Under the pieces are notes generated by a model. The model searched no databases. It had not been told where the DNA came from and saw only the letters and a program-made list of their open reading frames with translations. Position numbers and translations under genes: made by a program. Positions 13,917-20,965 of a stretch of DNA of 26,249 nt are shown piece after piece. Every line of letters begins with the position of its first letter. The stretch's first letter is position 1. Source of the DNA: JBFWQM01 sp050249455 (GTDB lineage Bacteria; Pseudomonadota; Alphaproteobacteria; MPNO01; VGEU01); the NCBI GenBank assembly GCA_050249455.1, contig JBFWQM010000054.1:1-26249 (forward strand), in the 5' to 3' direction.

Positions 13917-14897
13917 CTATTCCGCCTTGATGTTGTTGTCGATCACGACCTTGCTCCACCGCTCGCGGTCTTCCTTGAAGATCTTCGCAGTTTCCTCGGG
14001 CGTGGTGGTGAACGGCTCCAGGCCGGCGTTGCGCAGGCGCTGGGCGTTCTCGGGCACCGCCCAGGCCTTGGCGGTCTCCTTGGACAGCGTGTCGATGATC
14101 GCCTTCGGCGTGCCGGCGGGCGCGACGATGCCGAACCACACCGACCACTCCATGTCCTTCTCGCCCAGCTCGTTGAAGGTCGGCGTGTCGGGGAAGGCCG
14201 GCCAGCGCTTGGCCGACGACACCGCGAGCAGCTTCACCGTCTTGTTCTGCGACAGGGTGAGGGCGGTGTTGGTGACGTCGAACGACCACTGCAGCTCGCC
14301 CTGCATCATGCCCTGCGCATAGGGGCCGGTGCCGCGATAGGCGATGTGCTCGCTCTTGAAGCCCTTCTCCTTCTTGAACAGCTCGCCCGCCAGGTGCGGC
14401 AGGGTGCCGACGCCGGGCGAGCCGTGGTTCAGCGACGTGCCGGCCTTGCGCGCGTAGGCGAGGAATTCCTGGTAGGTGTTGACCGGGATGTCCTTGTAGA
14501 CCTCCAGCACGATTGGCAGCTTGACCAGCAGCGAGATCGGCGCGAACGCCGTCGCCGGGTCGAAGGTCATGTTCTTGTACAGCACGTGGTTGACCGTCAT
14601 GATCGCCAGGCCGACCAGGTGGATGGTGTAGCCGTCCGGCGCCGCGGTCGCGACCTGCGCGCCGGCGATGTTGCCCGCCGCGCCGGGCTTGTTCTCCACC
14701 ACGAAGGGCTGGCCCAGCGACTTCGACAGGCTCTCGGCCAGGAGCCGGCCCATCAGGTCGGTCGGTCCGCCGGGCGGGTAGCCGATGACGAAGCGCACCG
14801 GCTTCGACGGATAGGCCTGCGCCATGACGGCGCCGGGGGCGATCGCCAGGAATGCGGCAGCCACCGCCAGGGCGGCGAATTTCCGGATCGTCTGCAA
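13917..14897 (-). CDS. Bug/TctC family periplasmic solute-binding protein
   Basis: 326 residues. The start is read as TTG at 14897: it is preceded by GGAGG at good spacing and is followed at once by a clean signal peptide (MQTIRKFAALAVAAAFLAIA, cleavage near VMA/QA at 26). No ATG or GTG gives a better N-terminus. Family landmarks are YPSKPVRFVIGYPPGGPTDL just after cleavage, VENKPGAAGNIAG, and the C-terminal WFGIVAPAGTPKAIID. Bug proteins bind carboxylates and amides and feed TctAB carriers. No TctA/TctB gene is in the window, so this is an orphan receptor, common in the family. Divergence from the flavin hydroxylase suggests an aromatic or carboxylate ligand, by inference. Confidence 0.93.
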   Translation of the reverse strand: MQTIRKFAALAVAAAFLAIAPGAVMAQAYPSKPVRFVIGYPPGGPTDLMGRLLAESLSKSLGQPFVVENKPGAAGNIAGAQVATAAPDGYTIHLVGLAIMTVNHVLYKNMTFDPATAFAPISLLVKLPIVLEVYKDIPVNTYQEFLAYARKAGTSLNHGSPGVGTLPHLAGELFKKEKGFKSEHIAYRGTGPYAQGMMQGELQWSFDVTNTALTLSQNKTVKLLAVSSAKRWPAFPDTPTFNELGEKDMEWSVWFGIVAPAGTPKAIIDTLSKETAKAWAVPENAQRLRNAGLEPFTTTPEETAKIFKEDRERWSKVVIDNNIKAE

Positions 14898-14945
14898 GAC
14901 GTGATCCTCCAATGCTGTTACGGTTCCAATTGAATCCAAATGTAT

Positions 14946-15002
14946 CAACGCGACGTTGCGAATTCCAAGATTTCGAGCCCCTAGCGGTTGTTGCGCTGCA
15001 AC
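14946..15002. promoter_or_regulatory. Two small dyads in the Bug/hydroxylase divergent region
   Basis: The 130-base divergent region 14898-15027 is locally A+T-rich. It holds two perfect short dyads, CAACGcgaCGTTG (14946-14958) and GTTGCgctGCAAC (14990-15002), with centres 44 bases apart, about four helical turns. They may be operator half-sites of a shared regulator. Short dyads can occur by chance, so confidence is low. Confidence 0.3.
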
Positions 15003-15027
15003 ATGCGCCATGGATTGAGATGACGCG

Positions 15028-16689
15028 ATGGACATCGAGCAGCTGCGCACCGCCGTCCTGATCGCGGGCGGCGGCCCGGCAGGCCTGACGATGGCGATCG
15101 AGCTCGGCCGCGCCGGCGTGGCGAGCATCCTCGTCAACGACATGCCCGACACCGCGCAGCATCCGAAGGCCAACGCCATCGGCGCGCGCACGATGGAGCA
15201 CCTGCGCCGGCTCGGCTGCGCCGATGCGGTGCGGCGCTGCGGCTTGGCCGACGACCACCCGACCGACGTCGCCTACTTCACCGCCGTCGACGGCTACGAG
15301 CTCGCGCGGCTGCACATGCCCTCGCGCGCCGACGCGCTGCGGCTGGCGCGCGAAGGCCGCGGGCCGTGGCCGTCGCCGGAGCCGCCGCACCGCTGCTCGC
15401 AGATCTTCCTGGAGCGCGCGCTGAAGGCGCGGGCCGCCACGTTCCCGTCCGTGGACCTGCGGTTCGGTTGGCGGCTCGCCGACTGGCGCGACACGGGCGA
15501 GGGCATCGAGGCGACGGTGGAGGAGGTGGCCACCGGCCGGCGCCTTGCCGTGGCGGCGCGCTACCTCGCCGGCTGCGACGGCGGGCGCAGCGTGGTGCGC
15601 GCGCAGCTCGGCATCGACTACGCCGGCGAATCGGGCGTGGTGCGCCCGTTCCTCGGCGGCTCGATGCTCGGCATCTACTTCCGCGCGCCCGACCCGCCGT
15701 CGTGGCTCAAGCTCGGCGCGTCGTGGCAGTACTGGATCGCCAACCCGCGCGTCCGCTGCATCCTGATCCACGTCGACGACGGCGACCGCTTCCTCGCCCA
15801 TGTCGGCATCCCGCCCGATGCCGATCCGGCCGACGTGGCGCGGCGCCAGCTCGTCGCGCTGATCGGTGAGGCCGCAGGCGCGCGGGCGGAGATCATCTCC
15901 GCGGTGCCGTGGACGGCCGGCTATGCGCTGGCGGCGCAAAGCTACGGCGCCGGTAACGCCTTCATCGCCGGCGACGCGGCGCATCTGTTCACGCCGACCG
16001 GCGGGCTCGGCATGAACACCGGCGTCGACGACGCGGTGAACCTGGGCTGGAAGCTCGCCGCGCTGTGCAACGGCTGGGGCGGTGCGCGGCTGGCCGCAAG
16101 CTACGAGGCGGAGCGGCGCCCCGTCGGCGTGCGCAACGTGGAGTTCGCGCGCGGCTTCGCTGCCTCGGTCGGCGGCGTCACCGTCACGCCGGAGATCGAG
16201 CGCGATACGGAGGCCGGGCGGGCGGAGCGTACGGCGGTCGGCGCCCACCTCGCCGACCACGCCTACCGCGAGTTCATCATCCCCGGCATCCAGCTCGGCC
16301 TGCGCTACGACGGCTCGCCGATCGTGGCGGCCGGCAGCGGAGGGCCGCCGCCGCATCATCATCCCAACCGCTATGTCCAGGACGCCTACCCCGGTGGGCG
16401 GGCGCCGCACCTGTGGCTCGACGAAGGGGTCGCGCTGTTCGACCGCTTCGGTCCCGGCTTCACGCTGCTGCGCCTGGAAGGCGCGCGCGACGACGACGCG
16501 GCGACGATCGCCGACGCCGCGGCGCGTCGCGGCGTGCCGCTCGCCGTGCTGCCGGTCGCGGGCGCGGCCGCGCGCGACCTCTACGGCGCCGCGCTCGCCC
16601 TCGTCCGCCCCGACCACCACGTCGCTTGGCGCGCCGACCGCGCGCCCGCCGACCCGCTGGCGCTGATCGACACTGTGCGCGGGGCGTGA
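15028..16689 (+). CDS. PHBH-type FAD-dependent aromatic monooxygenase
   Basis: 553 residues, single-component flavin hydroxylase (FAD_binding_3 group; MhpA/PheA-like length). The Rossmann dinucleotide motif is GGGPAGL (14-20). The DG motif reads CDGGRSVVR (183-191). The second FAD motif is AGDAAHLFTPTGGLGMNTG (314-332) followed by VDDAVNLGWKLA. A C-terminal thioredoxin-like region (about 400-553) matches the three-domain phenol-hydroxylase layout. It would insert oxygen ortho or para to a phenolic OH using NAD(P)H. An extradiol dioxygenase gene 1.8 kb away could cleave the resulting catechol. The ATG at 15028 has only a weak Shine-Dalgarno sequence. Substrate not determinable. Confidence 0.92.
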   Translation: MDIEQLRTAVLIAGGGPAGLTMAIELGRAGVASILVNDMPDTAQHPKANAIGARTMEHLRRLGCADAVRRCGLADDHPTDVAYFTAVDGYELARLHMPSRADALRLAREGRGPWPSPEPPHRCSQIFLERALKARAATFPSVDLRFGWRLADWRDTGEGIEATVEEVATGRRLAVAARYLAGCDGGRSVVRAQLGIDYAGESGVVRPFLGGSMLGIYFRAPDPPSWLKLGASWQYWIANPRVRCILIHVDDGDRFLAHVGIPPDADPADVARRQLVALIGEAAGARAEIISAVPWTAGYALAAQSYGAGNAFIAGDAAHLFTPTGGLGMNTGVDDAVNLGWKLAALCNGWGGARLAASYEAERRPVGVRNVEFARGFAASVGGVTVTPEIERDTEAGRAERTAVGAHLADHAYREFIIPGIQLGLRYDGSPIVAAGSGGPPPHHHPNRYVQDAYPGGRAPHLWLDEGVALFDRFGPGFTLLRLEGARDDDAATIADAAARRGVPLAVLPVAGAAARDLYGAALALVRPDHHVAWRADRAPADPLALIDTVRGA

Positions 16690-16700
16690 GCGCAGGGATC

Positions 16701-16730
16701 GGGGCCAGGCACCGAACGCCCCATTTTGTT
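16701..16730 (+). terminator. Weak rho-independent terminator candidate after the flavin hydroxylase
   Basis: GGGGC (16701-16705) and GCCCC (16718-16722) can form a 5-bp stem with a 12-base loop, followed by ATTTTGTT. It is 12 bases past the hydroxylase stop. The stem is short, so the call is tentative; the larger palindrome just downstream may share the task. Confidence 0.35.
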
Positions 16731-16741
16731 GGCCTTTAGTG

Positions 16742-16831
16742 TTGTCGTCCTCCGGCTTGACCGGATGTCCCATGGCCGGACGCATCGAAGCGCGGAGAGA
16801 TGGGTTCTCCGGTCAAGCCGGAGAACGACAA
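16742..16831. repeat. Dispersed-type palindromic repeat between convergent genes
   Basis: Two 24-base arms (16742-16765 and 16808-16831) are inverted copies with a single mismatch, around a 42-base centre. Each arm carries a TCCGGCTTGACCGGA core, and the right arm is itself a hairpin (GTTCTCCGG tcaag CCGGAGAAC, 16805-16827). Motifs of the form TTGTCGTNCTCCGGCTTGACCGGA recur widely in alphaproteobacterial genomes, so this is probably one copy of a multicopy element. It lies between the hydroxylase stop (16689) and the cupin stop (16855) and could act as a bidirectional transcript end. Confidence 0.8.
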
Positions 16832-16854
16832 TAGGGAAGGTGCATACGCCCCGC

Positions 16855-17325
16855 TCAGCCCGCCGGCGCGCCGTCGAGGAACGCCGCGACCGTCGGGTCG
16901 GCGCGCAGCACGGCAAGGTCGGCGTCGGCGGGAAGCTGCGGCCGGTCGCGCTCGGCATTGACCATGCACAGGAAGCCCAGCGGCTCGCCCGCGGTGGCGC
17001 GGAACTGGTGCCAGGTCATGGGCGGGATCGTCACCAGGTCGAGCGGCTTCACCGCGCGCACCGTCCCGCCGACCAGGCAATGGCCGTGGCCGCGCAGGAT
17101 GGTGACCGCGTGGACATGATGGTGACGCTCCAGCGTGGAGTAGCCGCCGGCATCCATCTCGAAATAGCGCAGCTCGCAGGCGAGGTCGGGGTCGGCGAAC
17201 AGGATCTGGCGCGAGATCGCCTTGAACGGCGCGCTGCCGTCCTCCTTGTAGGGGCGCAGCTCCACGTCCTGCCAGCGGAAGCCGGGCAGGGAGTCGCGGA
17301 AGTCGGATCGGTCGTCCATCGCCAT
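16855..17325 (-). CDS. Cupin-domain protein coupled to the RuBisCO-like gene
   Basis: 156 residues. The ATG at 17325 overlaps the upstream stop as TGATG, giving translational coupling; a TTG one codon earlier is possible but less likely. The cupin metal site is visible: ERHHHVHAVTILRGHGH (66-82) for motif 1 and TWHQF (105-109) supplying the last His of motif 2. The end LGFLCMVNAERDRPQ is typical of small single-domain cupins. In Rhodospirillum rubrum a RuBisCO-like protein is followed in the pathway by a cupin that removes methanethiol from 1-methylthioxylulose 5-phosphate. The same gene pairing here suggests, without proving, that role. Sugar isomerase or dioxygenase activity are alternatives. 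Confidence 0.88.
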   Translation of the reverse strand: MAMDDRSDFRDSLPGFRWQDVELRPYKEDGSAPFKAISRQILFADPDLACELRYFEMDAGGYSTLERHHHVHAVTILRGHGHCLVGGTVRAVKPLDLVTIPPMTWHQFRATAGEPLGFLCMVNAERDRPQLPADADLAVLRADPTVAAFLDGAPAG

Positions 17326-18413
17326 CAACCGTATCTATGGCCGGCGACCCGCCGGGTGAAGGCCGTGGCGGCCTCGGTCAGCCGCTCGCGCGCCGACAGC
17401 AGGTCGCCGCCGATCAGCAGCATCGTGTCGGGGCCGTAGAAATCGAGCATCTCGTCCACCCGGTCGAGCGTCATGCCGCCGGCCGGCACGGGGATGGCGG
17501 GGGCGAGGCCGTGGGCCGGGCCGCGCGCTGCGTCGGCCAGCGCCCGGCAGGTCGCCGGCGCGTAGCCGAACCGGCCGCCGTGGTTGGGGAACACCACCGC
17601 GTCGGCGCCGAGCAGCCGGAACAGCGTGCCGATCAGCAGCGGCGGCGCGATGCGCGCGGCGCCCGCCATCGCCGGGTGGGCCATGAACGCGACCTCGGGG
17701 AACGCGCGCACCAGGGCGTGGAACGCCGGCACCCCGATCACCATCGGCGCGACCAGGACCGCGTCGAGGCCTTCCTCGTGCGCGATCCGCACCTGGGCGC
17801 GCAGCGAGTCGAGGTCGCCGGACAGGCTCGGCAGGTAGGTCGTGCGGGTGCCGGCCGCGCGCACCGCGGCGGCGCAGGCGCGCACCCGGTCGGCGAAGCG
17901 GCCATAGGCCTGGTCGGCCATGCCGTGGTCGTCCTTGATGAAGTCGATGCCGCCGGCCGCCATGCGCCCGGCCAGCGCCGCCAGCGCCGCCGGCGCCAGC
18001 CCCTGCGGCTTGAGCGCGGAGCAGGTCATGGCGCGCCCGGCCGCCCCGCTGCGCCGCCGCAGCCCGGCGATGCCGTGGCGCGGGCCGCCGAACGCGGCGG
18101 CGACCTCGGCCGGCAGGGCGGCGTCTTCCAGGGTCACGTCGTCGTGGATCGAGGTGTTGCCGAACAGCATGTTGAGGAGCTGCCCAGCCTCGGGCCCGGT
18201 GGTGGAGACGGCGAGCGCTATGCGCACCGCGAAGCTGCCGTCGCCGTTGTCGGCGATGCCGTCTACCCGTCCCACCACGTCGGCCAGGACGGTGGGATCG
18301 TCGATCGCCGCCAGCGGCATCTCCACGCTCTGCTCGACCGCGATCGCCTGGGCGCGGCGGTCGATCTCCGCCGCCGCGGCGCGCACGCGATAGGTCGCGA
18401 CGATCCTCGACAT
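17325..18413 (-). CDS. RuBisCO-like protein (form IV family)
   Basis: 362 residues from ATG 18413; the open frame extends upstream but those residues are not RuBisCO-like. The N-terminal domain reads MSRIVATYRV and onward; the TIM barrel carries SALKPQGL (132-138), matching the RuBisCO KP..GL active-site loop, and GGIDFIKDDHGM (154-165), matching GGLDFTKDDENV. Lys160 (the carbamylated position), Asp162 and His246 are kept, but the metal-ligand Glu is His163. The loop-6 region is FPNHGGRF with no RuBisCO-type Lys. It is therefore not a CO2-fixing enzyme, and no small subunit gene is near. Known relatives enolise or isomerise methylthioribulose phosphates or decarboxylate oxo-isoapionate phosphates. 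The coupled cupin favours the methylthio-sugar route. Confidence 0.9.
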   Translation of the reverse strand: MSRIVATYRVRAAAAEIDRRAQAIAVEQSVEMPLAAIDDPTVLADVVGRVDGIADNGDGSFAVRIALAVSTTGPEAGQLLNMLFGNTSIHDDVTLEDAALPAEVAAAFGGPRHGIAGLRRRSGAAGRAMTCSALKPQGLAPAALAALAGRMAAGGIDFIKDDHGMADQAYGRFADRVRACAAAVRAAGTRTTYLPSLSGDLDSLRAQVRIAHEEGLDAVLVAPMVIGVPAFHALVRAFPEVAFMAHPAMAGAARIAPPLLIGTLFRLLGADAVVFPNHGGRFGYAPATCRALADAARGPAHGLAPAIPVPAGGMTLDRVDEMLDFYGPDTMLLIGGDLLSARERLTEAATAFTRRVAGHRYG

Positions 18414-18534
18414 CGTTGGGTCCACGAACCAGATCCGGCGGCACCATAGCGCGAAGCGGCGCGGATTTGACCAGTTCCGCTGCCGCCCGGAAGATGCGAA
18501 AATTGCTTTAGAGGCCCGATCTGGGGAGACACCG

Positions 18535-19412
18535 ATGATCAAAGTCACCGATATCGCCTACGGCCGCATCCGGTCGCCCGACCTCGACGCGCAGGAAGAA
18601 TTCCTGACCAATTTCGGCATGGTGCGGGCGGCGCGGACGGACAAGGCGCTCTACATGCGGGGCACCGACCCCAACCACCACATCCACGTCACCGAGAAGG
18701 GCGAGCCCGGCTTCATCAGCCTGGCCTACCACGCCGCCTCGGAGGAAGACCTGGCGCGCATCGCCAAGGCGCCGGGCGCCAGCGGCATCGAGCATGTCGA
18801 CGAGCCGGGCGGCATCAAGCGGGTGCGGCTGACCGAGCCGAACGGCTACGGCGTCGAGGTGATCTGGGGCATGCAGCAGCTCAAGCCGCTGCCGGCGGAA
18901 CGCCAGCGCGTCAACTCGGGCTACGACCCGCTGGCGCGGGCGGGCGAGGTGATGCGCATGCCGCGCGGCGCCTCGCGGGTCAAGCGGATCGGCCACGGCG
19001 TGCTCGGCTCGCCCAAGGTCAAGGAAACCGTGAAGTGGTTCCGCGAGACGCTCGGCATGGTCGGCTCCGACGACGTCTATGCCGGGCCGAAGGACAACAT
19101 CATCGGCTCGTTCAACCGCTGCGACCGCGGCGACGACTATGTCGACCACCACGTCTTCTTCTGCGCGATGAACGACCGCGCCGGCCTGAACCACCTCTCG
19201 TTCGAGGTGCAGGACATCGACGACGTGTTCCTCGGCCACGAGTTCATGGCGAAGACCGGCAAGTACAAGCACGTGTGGGGGATCGGCCGCCACATCCTGG
19301 GCAGCCAAGTCTACGACTACTGGGCCGACCCGTGGGGCCGCGTGCACGAGCACTGGGCCGACAGCGACCGCCTCAACCTCGCCAACGGCTCCAATTTGGT
19401 GTCGGCGGCCGA
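18535..19412 (+). CDS. Type I extradiol ring-cleavage dioxygenase (VOC family), 3' end lost in assembly gap
   Basis: 292 residues are visible before the N run. Two VOC repeats are present; the catalytic iron site is in the second: His154 in RIGHGVLGSP, His220 in LNHLSFEV, and Glu272 in GRVHEHWAD. This is the His-His-Glu set of BphC/catechol 2,3-dioxygenase-type enzymes, which open catechols next to the diol. Total length already matches the family, so little is probably missing. ATG 18535 follows GGGGAGA. Divergent from the RuBisCO-like gene; a TTGACC at 18467-18472 is a possible -35 with no convincing -10. With the flavin hydroxylase and the alpha/beta hydrolase it could make a three-step meta-cleavage route. 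Confidence 0.9.
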
Positions 19413-19512
19413 NNNNNNNNNNNNNNNNNNNNNNNNNNNNNNNNNNNNNNNNNNNNNNNNNNNNNNNNNNNNNNNNNNNNNNNNNNNNNNNNNNNNNNNN
19501 NNNNNNNNNNNN
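19413..19512. other. Assembly gap of exactly 100 N
   Basis: One hundred consecutive N. A round number is the usual placeholder for a scaffold join of unknown size, so the real distance may be shorter or much longer. It truncates the dioxygenase gene on its left and the start of the SLAM-type gene on its right. Linkage of the two blocks rests on scaffolding only. Confidence 0.99.
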
Positions 19513-20831
19513 CCCGCCTGCGCGCCGCCGCGGTGGCGGCGATGGTCGCCGCGGCCGCGCCCGCGGCCGGCCAGACCGCGGATCAGCGCGCCGGGGCCTT
19601 GGAAGCGGCGTTCCAGGCGATGCTGCGCGACCTCGCGGATCCGTCGCTGTCGTTCCGCTACGCCCAGCTCGCGACCGAGGCGGGCCAGATCGCCGGCGCG
19701 ATCGCCGCGCTGGAGCGCCTGCTGCTGCTCAACCCGGCGCTCGACAACATCCGGCTCGAGCTCGCGCTGTTCTATTACCGGCTGGGCAACAACGCGCTGG
19801 CGAAGTCCTACGCGGAACGCGCGCTGGCCTCGCCCTTGCTGCCGCCCGACGTCAGGCCGCGCGCTGAGCGGCTGATCGCCGACATCGACCGCGGCCTGTC
19901 GCGCCATTTGTTCACCGGCGAGCTCGCGGCCGGCGCGCGCTACGACAGCAACGTCAACGGCGGGCCGTCGTCGCAGACGGTGCGCGGCGGCGGCCTCGAC
20001 ATCCCGGTGGTCGCCGGCCAGCCGGACGGCGACTGGGGCCTGTTCGCCAGCGCGCTCGGCCAGTACGCCTACGACCTCGGCACCCAGAAGCGCGATCGCA
20101 TCGACGTCAACGCCTATGCCTACTCGCTGCGCTATCTCGATCGCGGCGACTTCGACCTCGACATCCTGGCCCTCGACGCGGGCGTGTGGCTGTACCCCTT
20201 CGCCGGCGCGCTGGAGCGCGTCGGCATCCGGCCGCATGTCGGCTACACCCACGTGTTCCTGGAGCGGCAGACCTACCTGCGGCTCTACGGCGGCGGCCTG
20301 ACCGTGCAGGCGCCGATCGGCGACACGCTGATCGCGGAGGCGACCGGCCAGGGCCGCATCCAGGACTACCAGGACAGCGACCGGCGCCCCGCGACGGAGG
20401 ACCAGAACGGTGTCGAGACCGCGGTGACCGCGAGCCTCGCCTGGCAGCCCGCCGCGCACAGCCTGCTGGTCCTGCAGGGCCAGTACGTCTTCGACGACGC
20501 CGCGCGCGACTACGTCGCCAACCACGACCGCGGCGTCACCCTGACGTGGCGATTCTCCTACGCCGCCCCCGGGGGGCTCACCGCGGAGCCGTGGTCGACC
20601 GCCGTGACCGGCCGCTATCGCGACATCGTCTACGACGCGCCGGACCCCCTGGTCGATCCCGCCGTGACCCGGCGCGACTGGCGGCGCGAGTTCTCGGTGT
20701 CCACGACGGTGCCGCTGTGGCGGGCGCTGGCCGCCAACGTCAGCTACCAGCGCACCGACAACGACTCCAACCTGGAGAACTACGCATATTCCAACAATGC
20801 GGTGTGGATGAACCTGACATGGCGCCTGTGA
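19513..20831 (+). CDS. SLAM-type outer-membrane translocator (TPR plus beta-barrel), start codon in gap
   Basis: 438 residues from the first whole codon at 19515. The visible start RLRAAAVAAMVAAAAPAAGQ is the rest of a signal peptide, so only a few residues are missing. About residues 25-130 form TPR-like helices (FRYAQLATEAGQIAGAIAAL, then NIRLELALFYYRLGNNALAKSY). From about 135 a beta-barrel begins at LFTGELAAGARYDSNVNGGP, the hallmark entry of the SlAM C-terminal domain (DUF560), with alternating strands to the terminal aromatic strand NNAVWMNLTWRL, whose last residue is Leu. SLAM proteins move specific cargo across the outer membrane. The next gene encodes a plausible cargo, 134 bases downstream on the same strand. 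The family call rests on architecture and motif; a generic porin is the alternative. Confidence 0.85.
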
Positions 20832-20965
20832 GGCGCCGCAACCGGTAATCTCAGCGTCAAATAATCACGGTTAATCCGAGGGTTCACGGCTTGTGCGGGG
20901 CCGCGCGGTGGACGAAAATCGCCGCCGACGTCGCGCGCCCCCGCGCATGCCCAGGAGACGTCCCG

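Noticed and set aside
12895..16785. A 1296-codon open frame on the minus strand spanning several genes
   Set aside because: Its translation is Arg/Ala/Asp/His-rich low-complexity sequence opposite real genes with catalytic motifs. Long antisense frames are expected at this G+C content.
17325..18413. True RuBisCO large subunit
   Set aside because: The metal Glu is His163, the loop-6 Lys is absent, the length is short and no small subunit gene is present.
18467..18500. TTGACC before the dioxygenase as a sigma-70 promoter
   Set aside because: No acceptable -10 hexamer at 16-18 bases; not strong enough for a separate feature.
19035..20831. Reading frame running from the dioxygenase through the N run into the SLAM-type gene, as if a fusion
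   Set aside because: The left part is out of frame with the dioxygenase, and N codons cannot support continuity. The SLAM-type gene has its own signal-peptide remnant after the gap.
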